A stretch of DNA of 64,000 nt from positions 1-64,000 of the forward strand of contig NZ_VIRN01000050.1 in assembly GCF_008107725.1 (NCBI RefSeq), given 5' to 3'. The translations under genes were made by a program, and so were the position numbers. This DNA comes from Marinobacter sp. BW6. GTDB lineage: Bacteria > Pseudomonadota > Gammaproteobacteria > Pseudomonadales > Oleiphilaceae. The notes below the pieces were generated by a model that did no database searches, was not told the DNA's origin, and saw only the letters and a program-made list of their open reading frames with translations. Below are positions 35,957 through 45,656 of this stretch, piece after piece. Each line of letters begins with the position of its first letter. Positions within the stretch are counted from its first letter, which is position 1.

Positions 35957-36463
35957 TATCTGGCGCCCCTGCCAGCTGAAATTCACCGGCCAGAGCTTCT
36001 GTCCGGTGCTGTATTCCCGCCACAACTGGCCATAGGATTTGCCGCACTCCGGATGCACTGCCTCCGGAGCGATGTCTGCCAGCGGCCGCAACACGAAGGC
36101 GTTTTTCAGAATTTCCCCTCTGGGCAGCTCGACACCGTCTATCCGGCCAACCGCGTCACCATAAGTGAGAATGTCGAGATCCAGGGTTCGCGCGCTGAAT
36201 TTTGGAACATCCCGGCGCCGGCCATTATCGGCCTCCAGCTGCTTGAAACGTTGTGACAGCTCGGCCACCGGCAAGGACGTGTCCACGCCCACCACCAGGT
36301 TCAGAAAGGGGGACCCGTCAAATCCGACGGCCTCGCTGTCGTAGACCGGGGAGATGGTTAGCTCGCCAAACCACGCAGACAGAGCATCAAGCGCGGCTTT
36401 GACATAGCGCTCCCTGTCCACATTGCTGCCAATGCTGATGTAAACCCGGACAGCCGCTGCCAT
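35939..36463 (-). CDS. folK: Second HPPK homologue (FolK copy 2)
   Basis: 174-residue HPPK family protein: ISIGSNVDRERYV at the start, PFLNLVVGV, and FSARTLDLDILTYGD with the metal-binding DLD, followed by ILKNAFVLRPLADIAPE. It differs clearly from copy 1 at 32076 (for example KFSARTLDLD versus GPRTLDLD). The ATG overlaps the stop of folB (TAATG), so the pair is co-translated. The HPPK active-site residues look intact, so both copies may be functional; their division of labour is unknown. Confidence 0.85.
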   Translation of the reverse strand: MAAAVRVYISIGSNVDRERYVKAALDALSAWFGELTISPVYDSEAVGFDGSPFLNLVVGVDTSLPVAELSQRFKQLEADNGRRRDVPKFSARTLDLDILTYGDAVGRIDGVELPRGEILKNAFVLRPLADIAPEAVHPECGKSYGQLWREYSTGQKLWPVNFSWQGRQISSAAG

Positions 36464-36819
36464 TACCGCATCCCCCTCTCGATCCGCACGCCCACTGCCT
36501 GCGCCGCCGGTACGGCGCCGGGCTTGCGTATCGCCAGTCGCAACCACTTTATGCCGAGTTCATCCTGCAATGTTTTCGCCAGGACCTCCGCCCCGTGTTC
36601 AAGCAGTTTCGGCCTGAGCGCCTGCAGGCAGGCCTCGACCCGGGTACTGACGGCAGCGTAATCCAGGGCGTCGGCCACATTATCTGTCTTGCCCGGCACG
36701 CTATTATCCCAAGCCATTTCCAGATCAATCACCAGGCTCTGGGTGACTTCCCGCTCCCAGTCGTAAACTCCGACCACAGTTTCCACAACCAGGCCTTCGA
36801 TCAATACGGTGTCTGCCAA
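36463..36819 (-). CDS. folB: Dihydroneopterin aldolase, TTG start
   Basis: Pterin-branch enzyme that cleaves dihydroneopterin, supplying the HPPK substrate. Core LIEGLVVETVVGVYDWEREVTQSLVIDLEMAW and the C-terminal WLRLAIRKPGAVPAAQAVGVRIER are typical. I place the start at TTG 36819 (118 residues) because GGGAG lies 5 nt upstream and the family starts at this point; a longer frame to 36864 adds unrelated residues. Coupled to folK copy 2; divergent from plsY. Confidence 0.9.
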   Translation of the reverse strand: MADTVLIEGLVVETVVGVYDWEREVTQSLVIDLEMAWDNSVPGKTDNVADALDYAAVSTRVEACLQALRPKLLEHGAEVLAKTLQDELGIKWLRLAIRKPGAVPAAQAVGVRIERGMR

Positions 36820-36959
36820 GGGTGCTCCCGGATTCTTCCACTCTTTGGTGATTGAATAACGCACAGCCAGGGGATACTGTGAGCAATCTGGCCCGCGTTT
36901 TCAGGGCGGGCATTTTCGCACATATTGGCCATATACGTCTTTGTCTCCGAGCCCATAGC

Positions 36960-37550
36960 ATGCTTCCCAGTGACCCGGTGTTAACGGTTTTGCTCTGCGC
37001 CGCCGCTTACATGGCAGGCTCGGTGTTGTTTGCTCTGCCGGTTTGCCAGCTCTGGAAGCTACCGGACCCGCGAGCCCAGGGTTCAGGCAATCCGGGCGCC
37101 ACTAACGTCTACCGCACCGGCGGCTGGCCGCCAGCCCTTCTGACTCTTGCACTGGATGCTGCCAAAGGGTGGTTACCCGTATGGCTGGCCCATGCCGCCG
37201 GCCTTTCGGTAATGGTGCAAGCCATGGTTGCCCTGTGTGCGGTAACCGGCCATATGATCCCGGCCTTCTACCGATTCAAAGGCGGCAAGGGCGTCGCGAC
37301 GGCGTTAGGGGCTGGCCTTGCCCTGGCTCCGGTCACAACGCTGATGATGGCAGCTATCTGGATGCTGATTATTTGGCGCTGGCGCATTTCAGCCCTCGCC
37401 TCCCTGGTGGCGATTATCAGTGGCCCGCTGATCAGTGCATTCCTCGAGCCGGAAACCCTGCCACTGTTCGGCCTGCTTGCCATCCTGATTGTCGTTCGCC
37501 ACCGCAATAATCTGATCCGGCTCGCCCAGGGCCGCGAAGCAGGGCTTTGA
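36960..37550 (+). CDS. plsY: Acyl-phosphate:glycerol-3-phosphate acyltransferase
   Basis: Integral membrane enzyme for the first acylation of glycerol-3-P in phospholipid synthesis. Motifs: GSGNPGATNVYRTGG (phosphate loop), GHMIPAFYRFKGGKGVATALGAG and RHRNNLIRL near the end, with five predicted transmembrane helices. ATG 36960 gives 196 residues, normal for PlsY; the longer frame would reach back into the folB start region. Confidence 0.94.
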   Translation: MLPSDPVLTVLLCAAAYMAGSVLFALPVCQLWKLPDPRAQGSGNPGATNVYRTGGWPPALLTLALDAAKGWLPVWLAHAAGLSVMVQAMVALCAVTGHMIPAFYRFKGGKGVATALGAGLALAPVTTLMMAAIWMLIIWRWRISALASLVAIISGPLISAFLEPETLPLFGLLAILIVVRHRNNLIRLAQGREAGL

Positions 37551-37553
37551 TTA

Positions 37554-38609
37554 TCAGTCCACCAAGCCGGTGGATCTGGCTTCATTGATGGGTGGCAGCG
37601 TGTTCATTGGCCATCGGGGCACCGCGACAATCCGATCACCGTCCTGCTGACCGGCCTTTATTCGCTGAGCGCCGGCGTAGGCGATCATAGCGCCGTTATC
37701 CGTGCAGAACTCAGGGCGGGCGTAAAACACGCTGGCTTTGAGCTTGCCGGTCATTTTCTCCAGGCCGGCTCGCAACCGCTTATTGGCGCTGACACCCCCG
37801 GCAATGACCAGGCGTTTGCAGCCTGTCTGCTCCAGGGCTCGACGGCACTTTATGGTGAGCGTATCCACCACAGCGGCTTCGAACGCCAGAGCGATATCCG
37901 CCCGGGTCTGGTCATCCAGCCCGCCTTCGCCACGAGCAGCATTGACGGTATTGAGAGTGAAGGTTTTCAGACCGCTGAAACTGAAATCCAGCCCCGGCCG
38001 ATCAGTCATTGGTCTTGGGAACCGGTAACGGCCTTCCGTACCTTTTTCCGCGAGTGCCGCCACCCGGGGGCCACCCGGATAGTCCAGACCAAGCATCTTG
38101 GCGGTCTTGTCAAAGGCCTCTCCCGCGGCATCGTCCACCGATTCGCCGAGCATTTCGTACTCGCCAATACCATCGACCCGCACCAACTGAGTGTGGCCAC
38201 CCGAGACAAGCAATGCGACAAACGGAAAAGCCGGTGGATTATCCTCCAGCATGGGCGCCAACAGGTGCCCCTCCATATGGTGTACGCCCAGCACAGGAAT
38301 ACCCAGGGCAAAACCCAGCGCATGGGCAACCGAGCCCCCGACCATCAGTGCGCCAACCAATCCCGGGCCGGCGGTATAGGCAATACCTTCTATGTCTGCC
38401 CGAGTTCTTCCAGCATCGGCCAACACCTGATCGCATAAAGGCAGAAGTTTCCGGACGTGATCCCGGGACGCCAGCTCAGGCACGACACCGCCGTAATCCG
38501 CGTGCATGTCGATCTGACTGAACAGTGCGTGCCCCAGCAACCCTGTTTCAGTGTCATAAAGAGCTACGCCGGTCTCATCACAGGAGGTTTCAATACCTAG
38601 AATCAGCAT
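37554..38609 (-). CDS. tsaD: tRNA t6A37 threonylcarbamoyltransferase subunit
   Basis: ASKHA-fold subunit of the TsaBDE complex that makes t6A37 in ANN-decoding tRNAs. N-terminal [15 protein letters not shown], metal motif HHMEGH (HxxxH), SGGHTQLV, and [10 protein letters not shown] are intact. ATG 38609 gives 351 residues. It is divergent from rpsU and convergent with plsY (3 bp between stops). Confidence 0.96.
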   Translation of the reverse strand: MLILGIETSCDETGVALYDTETGLLGHALFSQIDMHADYGGVVPELASRDHVRKLLPLCDQVLADAGRTRADIEGIAYTAGPGLVGALMVGGSVAHALGFALGIPVLGVHHMEGHLLAPMLEDNPPAFPFVALLVSGGHTQLVRVDGIGEYEMLGESVDDAAGEAFDKTAKMLGLDYPGGPRVAALAEKGTEGRYRFPRPMTDRPGLDFSFSGLKTFTLNTVNAARGEGGLDDQTRADIALAFEAAVVDTLTIKCRRALEQTGCKRLVIAGGVSANKRLRAGLEKMTGKLKASVFYARPEFCTDNGAMIAYAGAQRIKAGQQDGDRIVAVPRWPMNTLPPINEARSTGLVD

Positions 38610-38698
38610 AATGTCAGGCCACATTGGTTGGCAGAAATGAAAACGACGCGCATTTTAGCAGAAACCCGAAACCCTCTGGCAGATTCATCGAACAAACA

Positions 38699-38728
38699 TT
38701 GACCTCGCCATAACGCAGGCGCTATCAT
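38699..38728 (+). promoter_or_regulatory. Promoter of the rpsU-dnaG-rpoD operon
   Basis: TTGACC (38699-38704), 18-bp spacer, TATCAT (38723-38728), with a GC-rich discriminator (TGCCGCCC). About 110 nt of leader follow, including a perfect 7-bp hairpin GTCTGGC-CAC-GCCAGAC at 38789-38805. Confidence 0.6.
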
Positions 38729-38847
38729 TGCCGCCCTAAAATATGCACTGGTCGAGTTTTAGCCAATCTGACCAGGGATCGAGAACCGGTCTGGCCACGC
38801 CAGACGGACAAAATTGAAACCGAATCTATCAGGTAGGTGATTTTCGA

Positions 38848-39063
38848 ATGCCAGCTGTTAAAGTGAAAGAGAATGAACCGTTTGACGTAGCACTGCGTCG
38901 CTTCAAGCGTTCCTGCGAAAAAGCGGGTGTACTTTCTGAAGTACGTCGTCGTGAGCACTACGAGAAGCCGACCGCTGTTCGTAAGCGCAAAGCAGCCGCT
39001 GCCGTTAAGCGTCATCTCAAGAAGCTTCAGCGGGAACAGCGCAAGTTCGAGCGTCTGTACTAA
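38848..39063 (+). CDS. rpsU: 30S ribosomal protein S21
   Basis: 71-residue, highly basic S21, needed on the 30S subunit for initiation. Sequence opens [26 protein letters not shown] and ends KFERLY, as in E. coli. First gene of the macromolecular-synthesis operon (rpsU-dnaG-rpoD). A leader hairpin at 38789-38805 may play a role in its control. Confidence 0.98.
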   Translation: MPAVKVKENEPFDVALRRFKRSCEKAGVLSEVRRREHYEKPTAVRKRKAAAAVKRHLKKLQREQRKFERLY

Positions 39064-39133
39064 GTTTTACCTGACGCCGCTTGACTGCAAAGCACTGATT
39101 GCCTGTACAGCCGCAGGCTGCACAGAGCGACTC

Positions 39134-39170
39134 AAAAATGCCGCCGAGGCCTGGCTTCGGCGGCATTTTT
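39134..39170 (+). terminator. rpsU-dnaG intergenic terminator/attenuator
   Basis: AAAAATGCCGCCGA pairs perfectly with TCGGCGGCATTTTT (14 bp) around a 9-nt loop. The T run makes it a strong intrinsic terminator. E. coli has one in the same place, which lets rpsU be expressed far more than dnaG and rpoD. Confidence 0.9.
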
Positions 39171-39212
39171 GGCTATTGGCCAACTCCGATGACGGCCTGA
39201 TGTGGAGCCCCC

Positions 39213-40940
39213 ATGAGCGGACTGATCCCTCAACAGTTTGTTGAAAACCTGCTGGATCGTATCGACCTGGCGGAACTGATCGGTTCACGCATTACGCTCA
39301 AGAAAGCCGGGGCCAACTACAAGGCCTGCTGCCCGTTTCACGACGAGAAAACACCCTCGTTCAATGTCCGGCCAGACAAAGGCTTTTATCATTGTTTCGG
39401 TTGCGGCGCCCATGGAGATGCCATCAGCTTTGTCAGGGAGTTTGAAGGCCTGGGTTTCACCGAAGCGGTCGAGGAACTGGCCAAACGGGTGGGGCTCGAA
39501 GTGCCCTACGACCGGGCCGCAAAGCAGGAAATTCAGCAGGCTCGAACATTAACCGATGCCCTGGACTTTGCCGGCCGGTTTTATCAGTCGTCGCTGAAGG
39601 GCCAGCAAGGCACCTATGCCCGTGACTACCTGCAGCAACGGGGGCTGGACAACACCATCATCGAGCAGTACCAGGTGGGCTACGCGCCTTCGACAGGTAC
39701 CGCCCTGTTTGATGCCGCCAGCAAGGATCTGCAGGGCCCGCTGATCGAAACCGGCACGGTGTCTGACAAGTACGGCAGGCCCAGAGACCTTTTCCGCAAC
39801 CGGGTGATGTTCCCGATTCGGAACACCCGGGGCAGAACCATTGCCTTCGGTGGCCGCACCCTTGGGGATGACAAGGCGAAATACATCAACTCTCCGGAGT
39901 CGGATGTATTCCACAAAAGTCGCGAGATCTATGGGCTTTTCGAAGCCAAGCAGGCCATCCGCCAGCTCGACAAGCTGCTGGTGGTTGAAGGCTACATGGA
40001 TGTCATCGCCCTCGCCCAGCACGGCATTCACTATGCGGTTGCGACACTGGGCACGGCAACGAACCAGGACAGCCTGACAGCCCTGTTGAAGCAAGTGAGG
40101 CACATCGTGTTCTGCTTTGACGGCGACCAGGCCGGCTTCCGGGCCGCTGACCGGGCTATGGAGAACGCACTGGAACTGATGGCCGACGGCCTGCACCTCC
40201 AGTTTCTGATGCTGCCCCAGGGCGAGGACCCGGACACCCTTGTACGCAAGGAAGGGCCAGAGGCCTTCCAGAAGCGCATTGAAGGGGCAACACCTCTGTC
40301 TCGGTACCTGTTTGACCGGCAGAGCGAAGGATTGGACCTGCAGCTGCCCGAGCACCGGGGGGAACTGCGAGCCAGGGTTGAACCTCTACTCAACAAGATG
40401 CCCAGAAGCACCCTCCGGGATGCCATGTGGCACGAAATGCTCCGCCTTTGCGGTGGCCGGAACCAGTGGCAGAACCGCCAGCAGGGGCAGAAAGGAAGAT
40501 GGAACGGCGAGCGACGGGACCGGGTTTCCGAAGATCGGATCGATGTGAAGCTCAGCAAGGACAGCATTCTGTGCCTTGCCCTGCTGGAAGCACCGGACCT
40601 GGCCACAGAGGTGACCGAGTTGGCCCGAAGCTCCCGGCAGTTTAACCAGGCCCGGAATTTTGCCGAGTGGATTCTGGCAAACGACATCCGGGACCGGAAA
40701 ACACTGGTGCGCACGCTGGCTCTGGATACCGCCGCCCGAGGGCGGTTTTACAACCTGTTTGACGGGATCGAGCATATTCCGGCGCGGGAAAGCACACTCG
40801 CCGCCGCCAGGGAGTTGCTGAGCCCGAATGAAGAGGCATCCCGCCAGCAGCGACTTGCCACACTATTACGAAACCTGTCGAACCTCACAAGCGAGGAACG
40901 ACAGGAGCTGAGAGCCCTGAGTGGTGGCACTGGGGACTAA
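39213..40940 (+). CDS. dnaG: DNA primase
   Basis: Makes RNA primers at the replication fork. N-terminal CHC2 zinc finger (CCPFHDEKTPSFNV...YHCFGCGAHGD), central TOPRIM core (VVEGYMDVIAL, with FDGDQAG), and a C-terminal helicase-binding domain (about 440-575). Length 575 fits. Middle gene of the operon; internal promoter for rpoD follows. Confidence 0.97.
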   Translation: MSGLIPQQFVENLLDRIDLAELIGSRITLKKAGANYKACCPFHDEKTPSFNVRPDKGFYHCFGCGAHGDAISFVREFEGLGFTEAVEELAKRVGLEVPYDRAAKQEIQQARTLTDALDFAGRFYQSSLKGQQGTYARDYLQQRGLDNTIIEQYQVGYAPSTGTALFDAASKDLQGPLIETGTVSDKYGRPRDLFRNRVMFPIRNTRGRTIAFGGRTLGDDKAKYINSPESDVFHKSREIYGLFEAKQAIRQLDKLLVVEGYMDVIALAQHGIHYAVATLGTATNQDSLTALLKQVRHIVFCFDGDQAGFRAADRAMENALELMADGLHLQFLMLPQGEDPDTLVRKEGPEAFQKRIEGATPLSRYLFDRQSEGLDLQLPEHRGELRARVEPLLNKMPRSTLRDAMWHEMLRLCGGRNQWQNRQQGQKGRWNGERRDRVSEDRIDVKLSKDSILCLALLEAPDLATEVTELARSSRQFNQARNFAEWILANDIRDRKTLVRTLALDTAARGRFYNLFDGIEHIPARESTLAAARELLSPNEEASRQQRLATLLRNLSNLTSEERQELRALSGGTGD

Positions 40941-41021
40941 CAGCACTTGAAACTTGATGCACTGATCACCATCTAACCTTTGAGCCTAGGCTCCTTGGTG
41001 GCAGAGCAACCGAGCGACAGC

Positions 41022-41027
41022 TATAAT
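41022..41027 (+). promoter_or_regulatory. -10 element of a likely internal rpoD promoter
   Basis: TATAAT about 45 nt upstream of rpoD, with GG following. No good -35 at 16-18 bp; TTGGTG sits 21 bp upstream. A perfect 12-bp palindrome GAGCCTAGGCTC lies at 40982-40993. Independent expression of rpoD would match E. coli, where internal promoters exist. Confidence 0.4.
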
Positions 41028-41072
41028 GGCTGTTTAACTTTTTCCTTCTAGAAGCGAGTTCACAGGGTGTCT

Positions 41073-42920
<1,848 letters not shown>

Positions 42921-42933
42921 TTTCCCAAACAGT

Positions 42934-42975
42934 AGCGGGCGCCACACCTCACCGGTATAATGGCGCCCGCTTTGT
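42934..42975 (+). terminator. rpoD terminator
   Basis: AGCGGGCGCCA pairs with TGGCGCCCGCT (11 bp) around a 16-nt loop, followed by TTGTTT. The loop contains TATAAT at 42956-42961, overlapping the start of the 3' arm. Confidence 0.85.
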
Positions 42976-43017
42976 TTCCCCCCCAGGAAACACCTCTCAA
43001 AACAGCGTTCGCTGAAC

Positions 43018-43094
<77 letters not shown>

Positions 43095-43476
43095 TTATCA
43101 ATCAGTTATAGATCGCTTAAACGCGTCCATCCTTGTGAGGTGTCGAAGGTCTGCTGCGCCCTCTTCAACTCTTTGATATAAGAACTCGAAACACGCTAGA
43201 TCTATTACAGATCTCCACCACGGCGAGAGACCGAAACTTTTCTCGAAGCCCTTATATCAACAAATCCATACACCAACAGTGATTACCCTCCCCAGCTGAA
43301 AACAACCCACGATGTCGATATTTTTTACATTCATAAAACAAGCAATTGCCCAGAAATCTTCTTAGCTCATTGCTTTACTTGCGAATATTGATGGTGGCAC
43401 AGGATCTGCTTAACGCTTACTAGGCAAGGAGCAGTTACCAAGCCCAAAACCAAGGAACTTCGTAGGTGCTGATACC
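43095..43476 (+). other. AT-rich intergenic region after the tRNA
   Basis: No gene is visible in about 380 bp; the base composition is clearly more AT-rich than the flanks. It contains the sigma-54-like promoter at 43395-43410. I saw no integrase gene and no repeat of the tRNA 3' end in the following 1.2 kb, so evidence for an island integrated at the tRNA is lacking. Confidence 0.5.
43395..43410 (+). promoter_or_regulatory. Sigma-54-like promoter of the PEP-CTERM gene
   Basis: TGGCAC-N5-CTGCT with GG (43396-43397) and GC (43408-43409) exactly 10 nt apart. Predicted start near 43421, giving a leader of about 56 nt. PEP-CTERM genes in other genomes are often RpoN/PrsR-controlled, which supports the call. 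Confidence 0.6.
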
Positions 43477-44016
43477 ATGAATAACATTATCAAATCATTA
43501 ACATCGTTTGTCGGAGTGCTCGCGCTCTTTTGGTCGCTCTCAGCGAGCGCATTGTTGCTCGGGCCTGGTGACGCCGATGTAGTACATGACCCAGGGTCTC
43601 CAAACCCCGCGCTTGACGCAGAAGATGTCGCAGCGTTCTTCGGCACTTCGGCTCTCTCTCTGCTCTACAAAGCCAATTTTGAGGGCGGCGAAGATGGCTC
43701 ATACCAATCCTTCTACTCAACAGCCTTTACTGGTGATCCCAATAATGCGCTAATTACATGGGATGGCCCTGATTGGATCATTTGTCCTGAGTGTTACCTT
43801 GTGGTTAAGGACGGAAGCCAGCCACAGTACCTATATGATTTAGGGAGCTGGAATGGTCAGGACAACTTAGATTTACAAGGCTTCTATCCAAATCAAGGGG
43901 CTATATCGCATGTTGCGATCTTCGGCAAAGCTGTCTCCGTCCCAGAGCCTGGCACTCTTGGCCTTTTAGGACTAGGCCTTATTGGCTTAGTGAGGCTCAG
44001 ACGAAAAGTCCTCTGA
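43477..44016 (+). CDS. PEP-CTERM sorting-domain protein
   Basis: 179-residue exported protein. Signal peptide at 1-25 (ending SASA), a middle domain of about 125 residues I do not recognise (Trp/Asp/Gly-rich, with a CPEC pair), then a C-terminal PEP-CTERM tail: VPEPGTLGLLGLGLIGLV followed by basic RLRRK. This tail is recognised by exosortase (EpsH/XrtA type), which cuts it during export to the surface or to exopolysaccharide. No exosortase is in this window. The gene is more AT-rich than its neighbours. AGGTG lies upstream of ATG. Confidence 0.9.
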   Translation: MNNIIKSLTSFVGVLALFWSLSASALLLGPGDADVVHDPGSPNPALDAEDVAAFFGTSALSLLYKANFEGGEDGSYQSFYSTAFTGDPNNALITWDGPDWIICPECYLVVKDGSQPQYLYDLGSWNGQDNLDLQGFYPNQGAISHVAIFGKAVSVPEPGTLGLLGLGLIGLVRLRRKVL

Positions 44017-44043
44017 TATCCAAGCGTCGAATTACTTAACACC

Positions 44044-44072
44044 AAAAAACTCCCCGATTGGGGAGTTTTTTT
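44044..44072 (+). terminator. Strong terminator after the PEP-CTERM gene
   Basis: AAAAAACTCCCC pairs perfectly with GGGGAGTTTTTT (12 bp) around a GATT loop and runs into T's; it would also work on the opposite strand. Confidence 0.93.
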
Positions 44073-44146
44073 CCATGAACAACCTCCATTTCAACCAAGA
44101 CCTCTGGCTTGCTCTTACCGCAATTAGATCAGTCACTCTCTCCAGT

Positions 44147-44162
44147 ACTCTGTGCTCTGTGG
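44147..44162. repeat. Possible CTCTGTG-type dispersed repeat
   Basis: CTCTGTGCTCTGTGGT inside a gene-poor stretch (44073-44306) resembles the short CTCTGTG/CCACAGAG repeats scattered between genes in many bacterial genomes. Only one copy is in the window, so its repeat nature cannot be tested here. Nothing else is recognised in this 230-bp gap apart from a TATAAA near 44276. Confidence 0.25.
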
Positions 44163-44306
44163 TCTTAGAGACACCCATTCTTGTCAAAAAAGCCAACGTC
44201 CCGAAAAGACAAGCCGAATACACTACCTCCTGAGCAACAATACCCGCCGTACTCTTTCCTGATTCACGGCTCGAGTATAAAAACAACGAAGTAATGGAGT
44301 GTATCA

Positions 44307-45644
44307 ATGGCTTTTTCCTCCCGCTCTCGGTCAAGGGCACTGTCTCTTGCGATCGCCGCCGCCTCTGTCGGTTTCTCTGTTCCAGTTAACGCCAGCATGG
44401 GCAACCTGGGCACCACCTATGGCGTCATGCCGGTGGATGTCGCTACAGCCCAATCCTTATCGATGTTCAATGATCAGGTGTCAGCCACCTATTACAACCC
44501 TGCTTACCTCACCAAAGATGAGCGCGGGGAGCTGACGGCTGGCATTCTGCACGCCGAACAAGAACTGCGTTCTGCCAATCCGAATGCCAGTGGCGACATC
44601 CTGGCCAACTCGCCGAGCCAGCACGTGCTGATTGGCATGAAAACCAATCTGGGTTCGCTGACTCGCTTCAAGCATCCGATCTATCTGGGCTTCATTGCCG
44701 GCGTCGAGAAATACGGTAAGGAAATGCTGGCGTTTGATTCACAGACCACGGAGAACGGCCAGTTCCTGCAGTACGGGAAGGAGCCCCTGTTCCTGAACAT
44801 CGGTGGCGCTACTCCGATCTGGCGCGGTATCTCCGCCGGTGCATCGGTGCGCGTCACCCTGGATGCCCAGGCAAACCTTGATGCAGTCTCTACTCTGGGT
44901 GGCGAGACCAGCCGGGAACGTCTTGCAGTCAATGCCGAACCCTCCCTGAAAACCATTCTGGGCACCAGTATTGATCTGGGCAGCACGTTCTGCCCGGACA
45001 GCAACTGCTTCCTGAACGGTTGGGAAACCGCATTCACCTATCGAACGAAATCAGCAGCCTCCACATCGGTGGACTCCAACATCATTGTCACCCAGACCAT
45101 TCCGGATCCCGGCCTGAGTTTGGCAGTCTCTACCATTGATTCCTTCCAGCCAGAAACCTTCGGGTTTGGCGCTCAATACAAGGGCGAAAACTGGCGGATT
45201 GGTGGCAGCGTGGAGCAGCAGAACTGGTCAGAGCTGGAGAACGAGTTCTCCTCTGACACCATCAAGGATCAGCAGTCGGTGTCAGCGGGCAGCCGGATTC
45301 AGTTCGACGACGTGCTGATTCCAAGGATCGGCGCCGAGTACGCCCTCAACAAGAACTTTTCCGTGCGGGGCGGCGTTGCCTATGAGGAGTCGCCGCTCAA
45401 GTCCACCCGCAATCCGGAGATCAATTATCTCGATACCGACAAGATTGTGGTCGGCCTCGGCCTGAGTGCCACCTACGACCGCACGCGCCTGCTCGCCTAC
45501 CCCGTCCGCCTGGACATTGGATACCAGTACCAGCAACTGCAAGAGCGGGATTTCACGCTGGTGGATTTTGACGGCAACGAAACGCCTGTTACTGCAGACG
45601 GCGACGTTCACGTTGTCAGCGGCTCCATCACCCTGAAGTTTTAA
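44307..45644 (+). CDS. aupA: FadL-family outer-membrane protein, AupA-like
   Basis: 445-residue outer-membrane barrel with a signal peptide (1-29, ending VNA). FadL/OmpP1 features: an early NPA motif (YYNPAYLTKDERGELTAGI), alternating amphipathic strands to the end, and terminal phenylalanine. FadL proteins import hydrophobic molecules across the outer membrane. In Marinobacter hydrocarbonoclasticus the FadL-like AupA and the lipoprotein AupB, encoded together, are involved in alkane uptake; the pairing, sizes and order here fit that. GGAG precedes ATG; the lipoprotein gene follows after 12 nt. Confidence 0.75.
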   Translation: MAFSSRSRSRALSLAIAAASVGFSVPVNASMGNLGTTYGVMPVDVATAQSLSMFNDQVSATYYNPAYLTKDERGELTAGILHAEQELRSANPNASGDILANSPSQHVLIGMKTNLGSLTRFKHPIYLGFIAGVEKYGKEMLAFDSQTTENGQFLQYGKEPLFLNIGGATPIWRGISAGASVRVTLDAQANLDAVSTLGGETSRERLAVNAEPSLKTILGTSIDLGSTFCPDSNCFLNGWETAFTYRTKSAASTSVDSNIIVTQTIPDPGLSLAVSTIDSFQPETFGFGAQYKGENWRIGGSVEQQNWSELENEFSSDTIKDQQSVSAGSRIQFDDVLIPRIGAEYALNKNFSVRGGVAYEESPLKSTRNPEINYLDTDKIVVGLGLSATYDRTRLLAYPVRLDIGYQYQQLQERDFTLVDFDGNETPVTADGDVHVVSGSITLKF

Positions 45645-45656
45645 GGAGGGCACGCC

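Noticed and set aside
44032..44340. 102-residue minus-strand frame (RMGVSKTTEHRVLERVTDLI) vaguely like an integrase C-terminus
   Set aside because: Resemblance is to a short generic segment only; the catalytic Arg/His/Tyr pattern is absent, the frame crosses a terminator and the aupA start, and no other integrase fragment is found.
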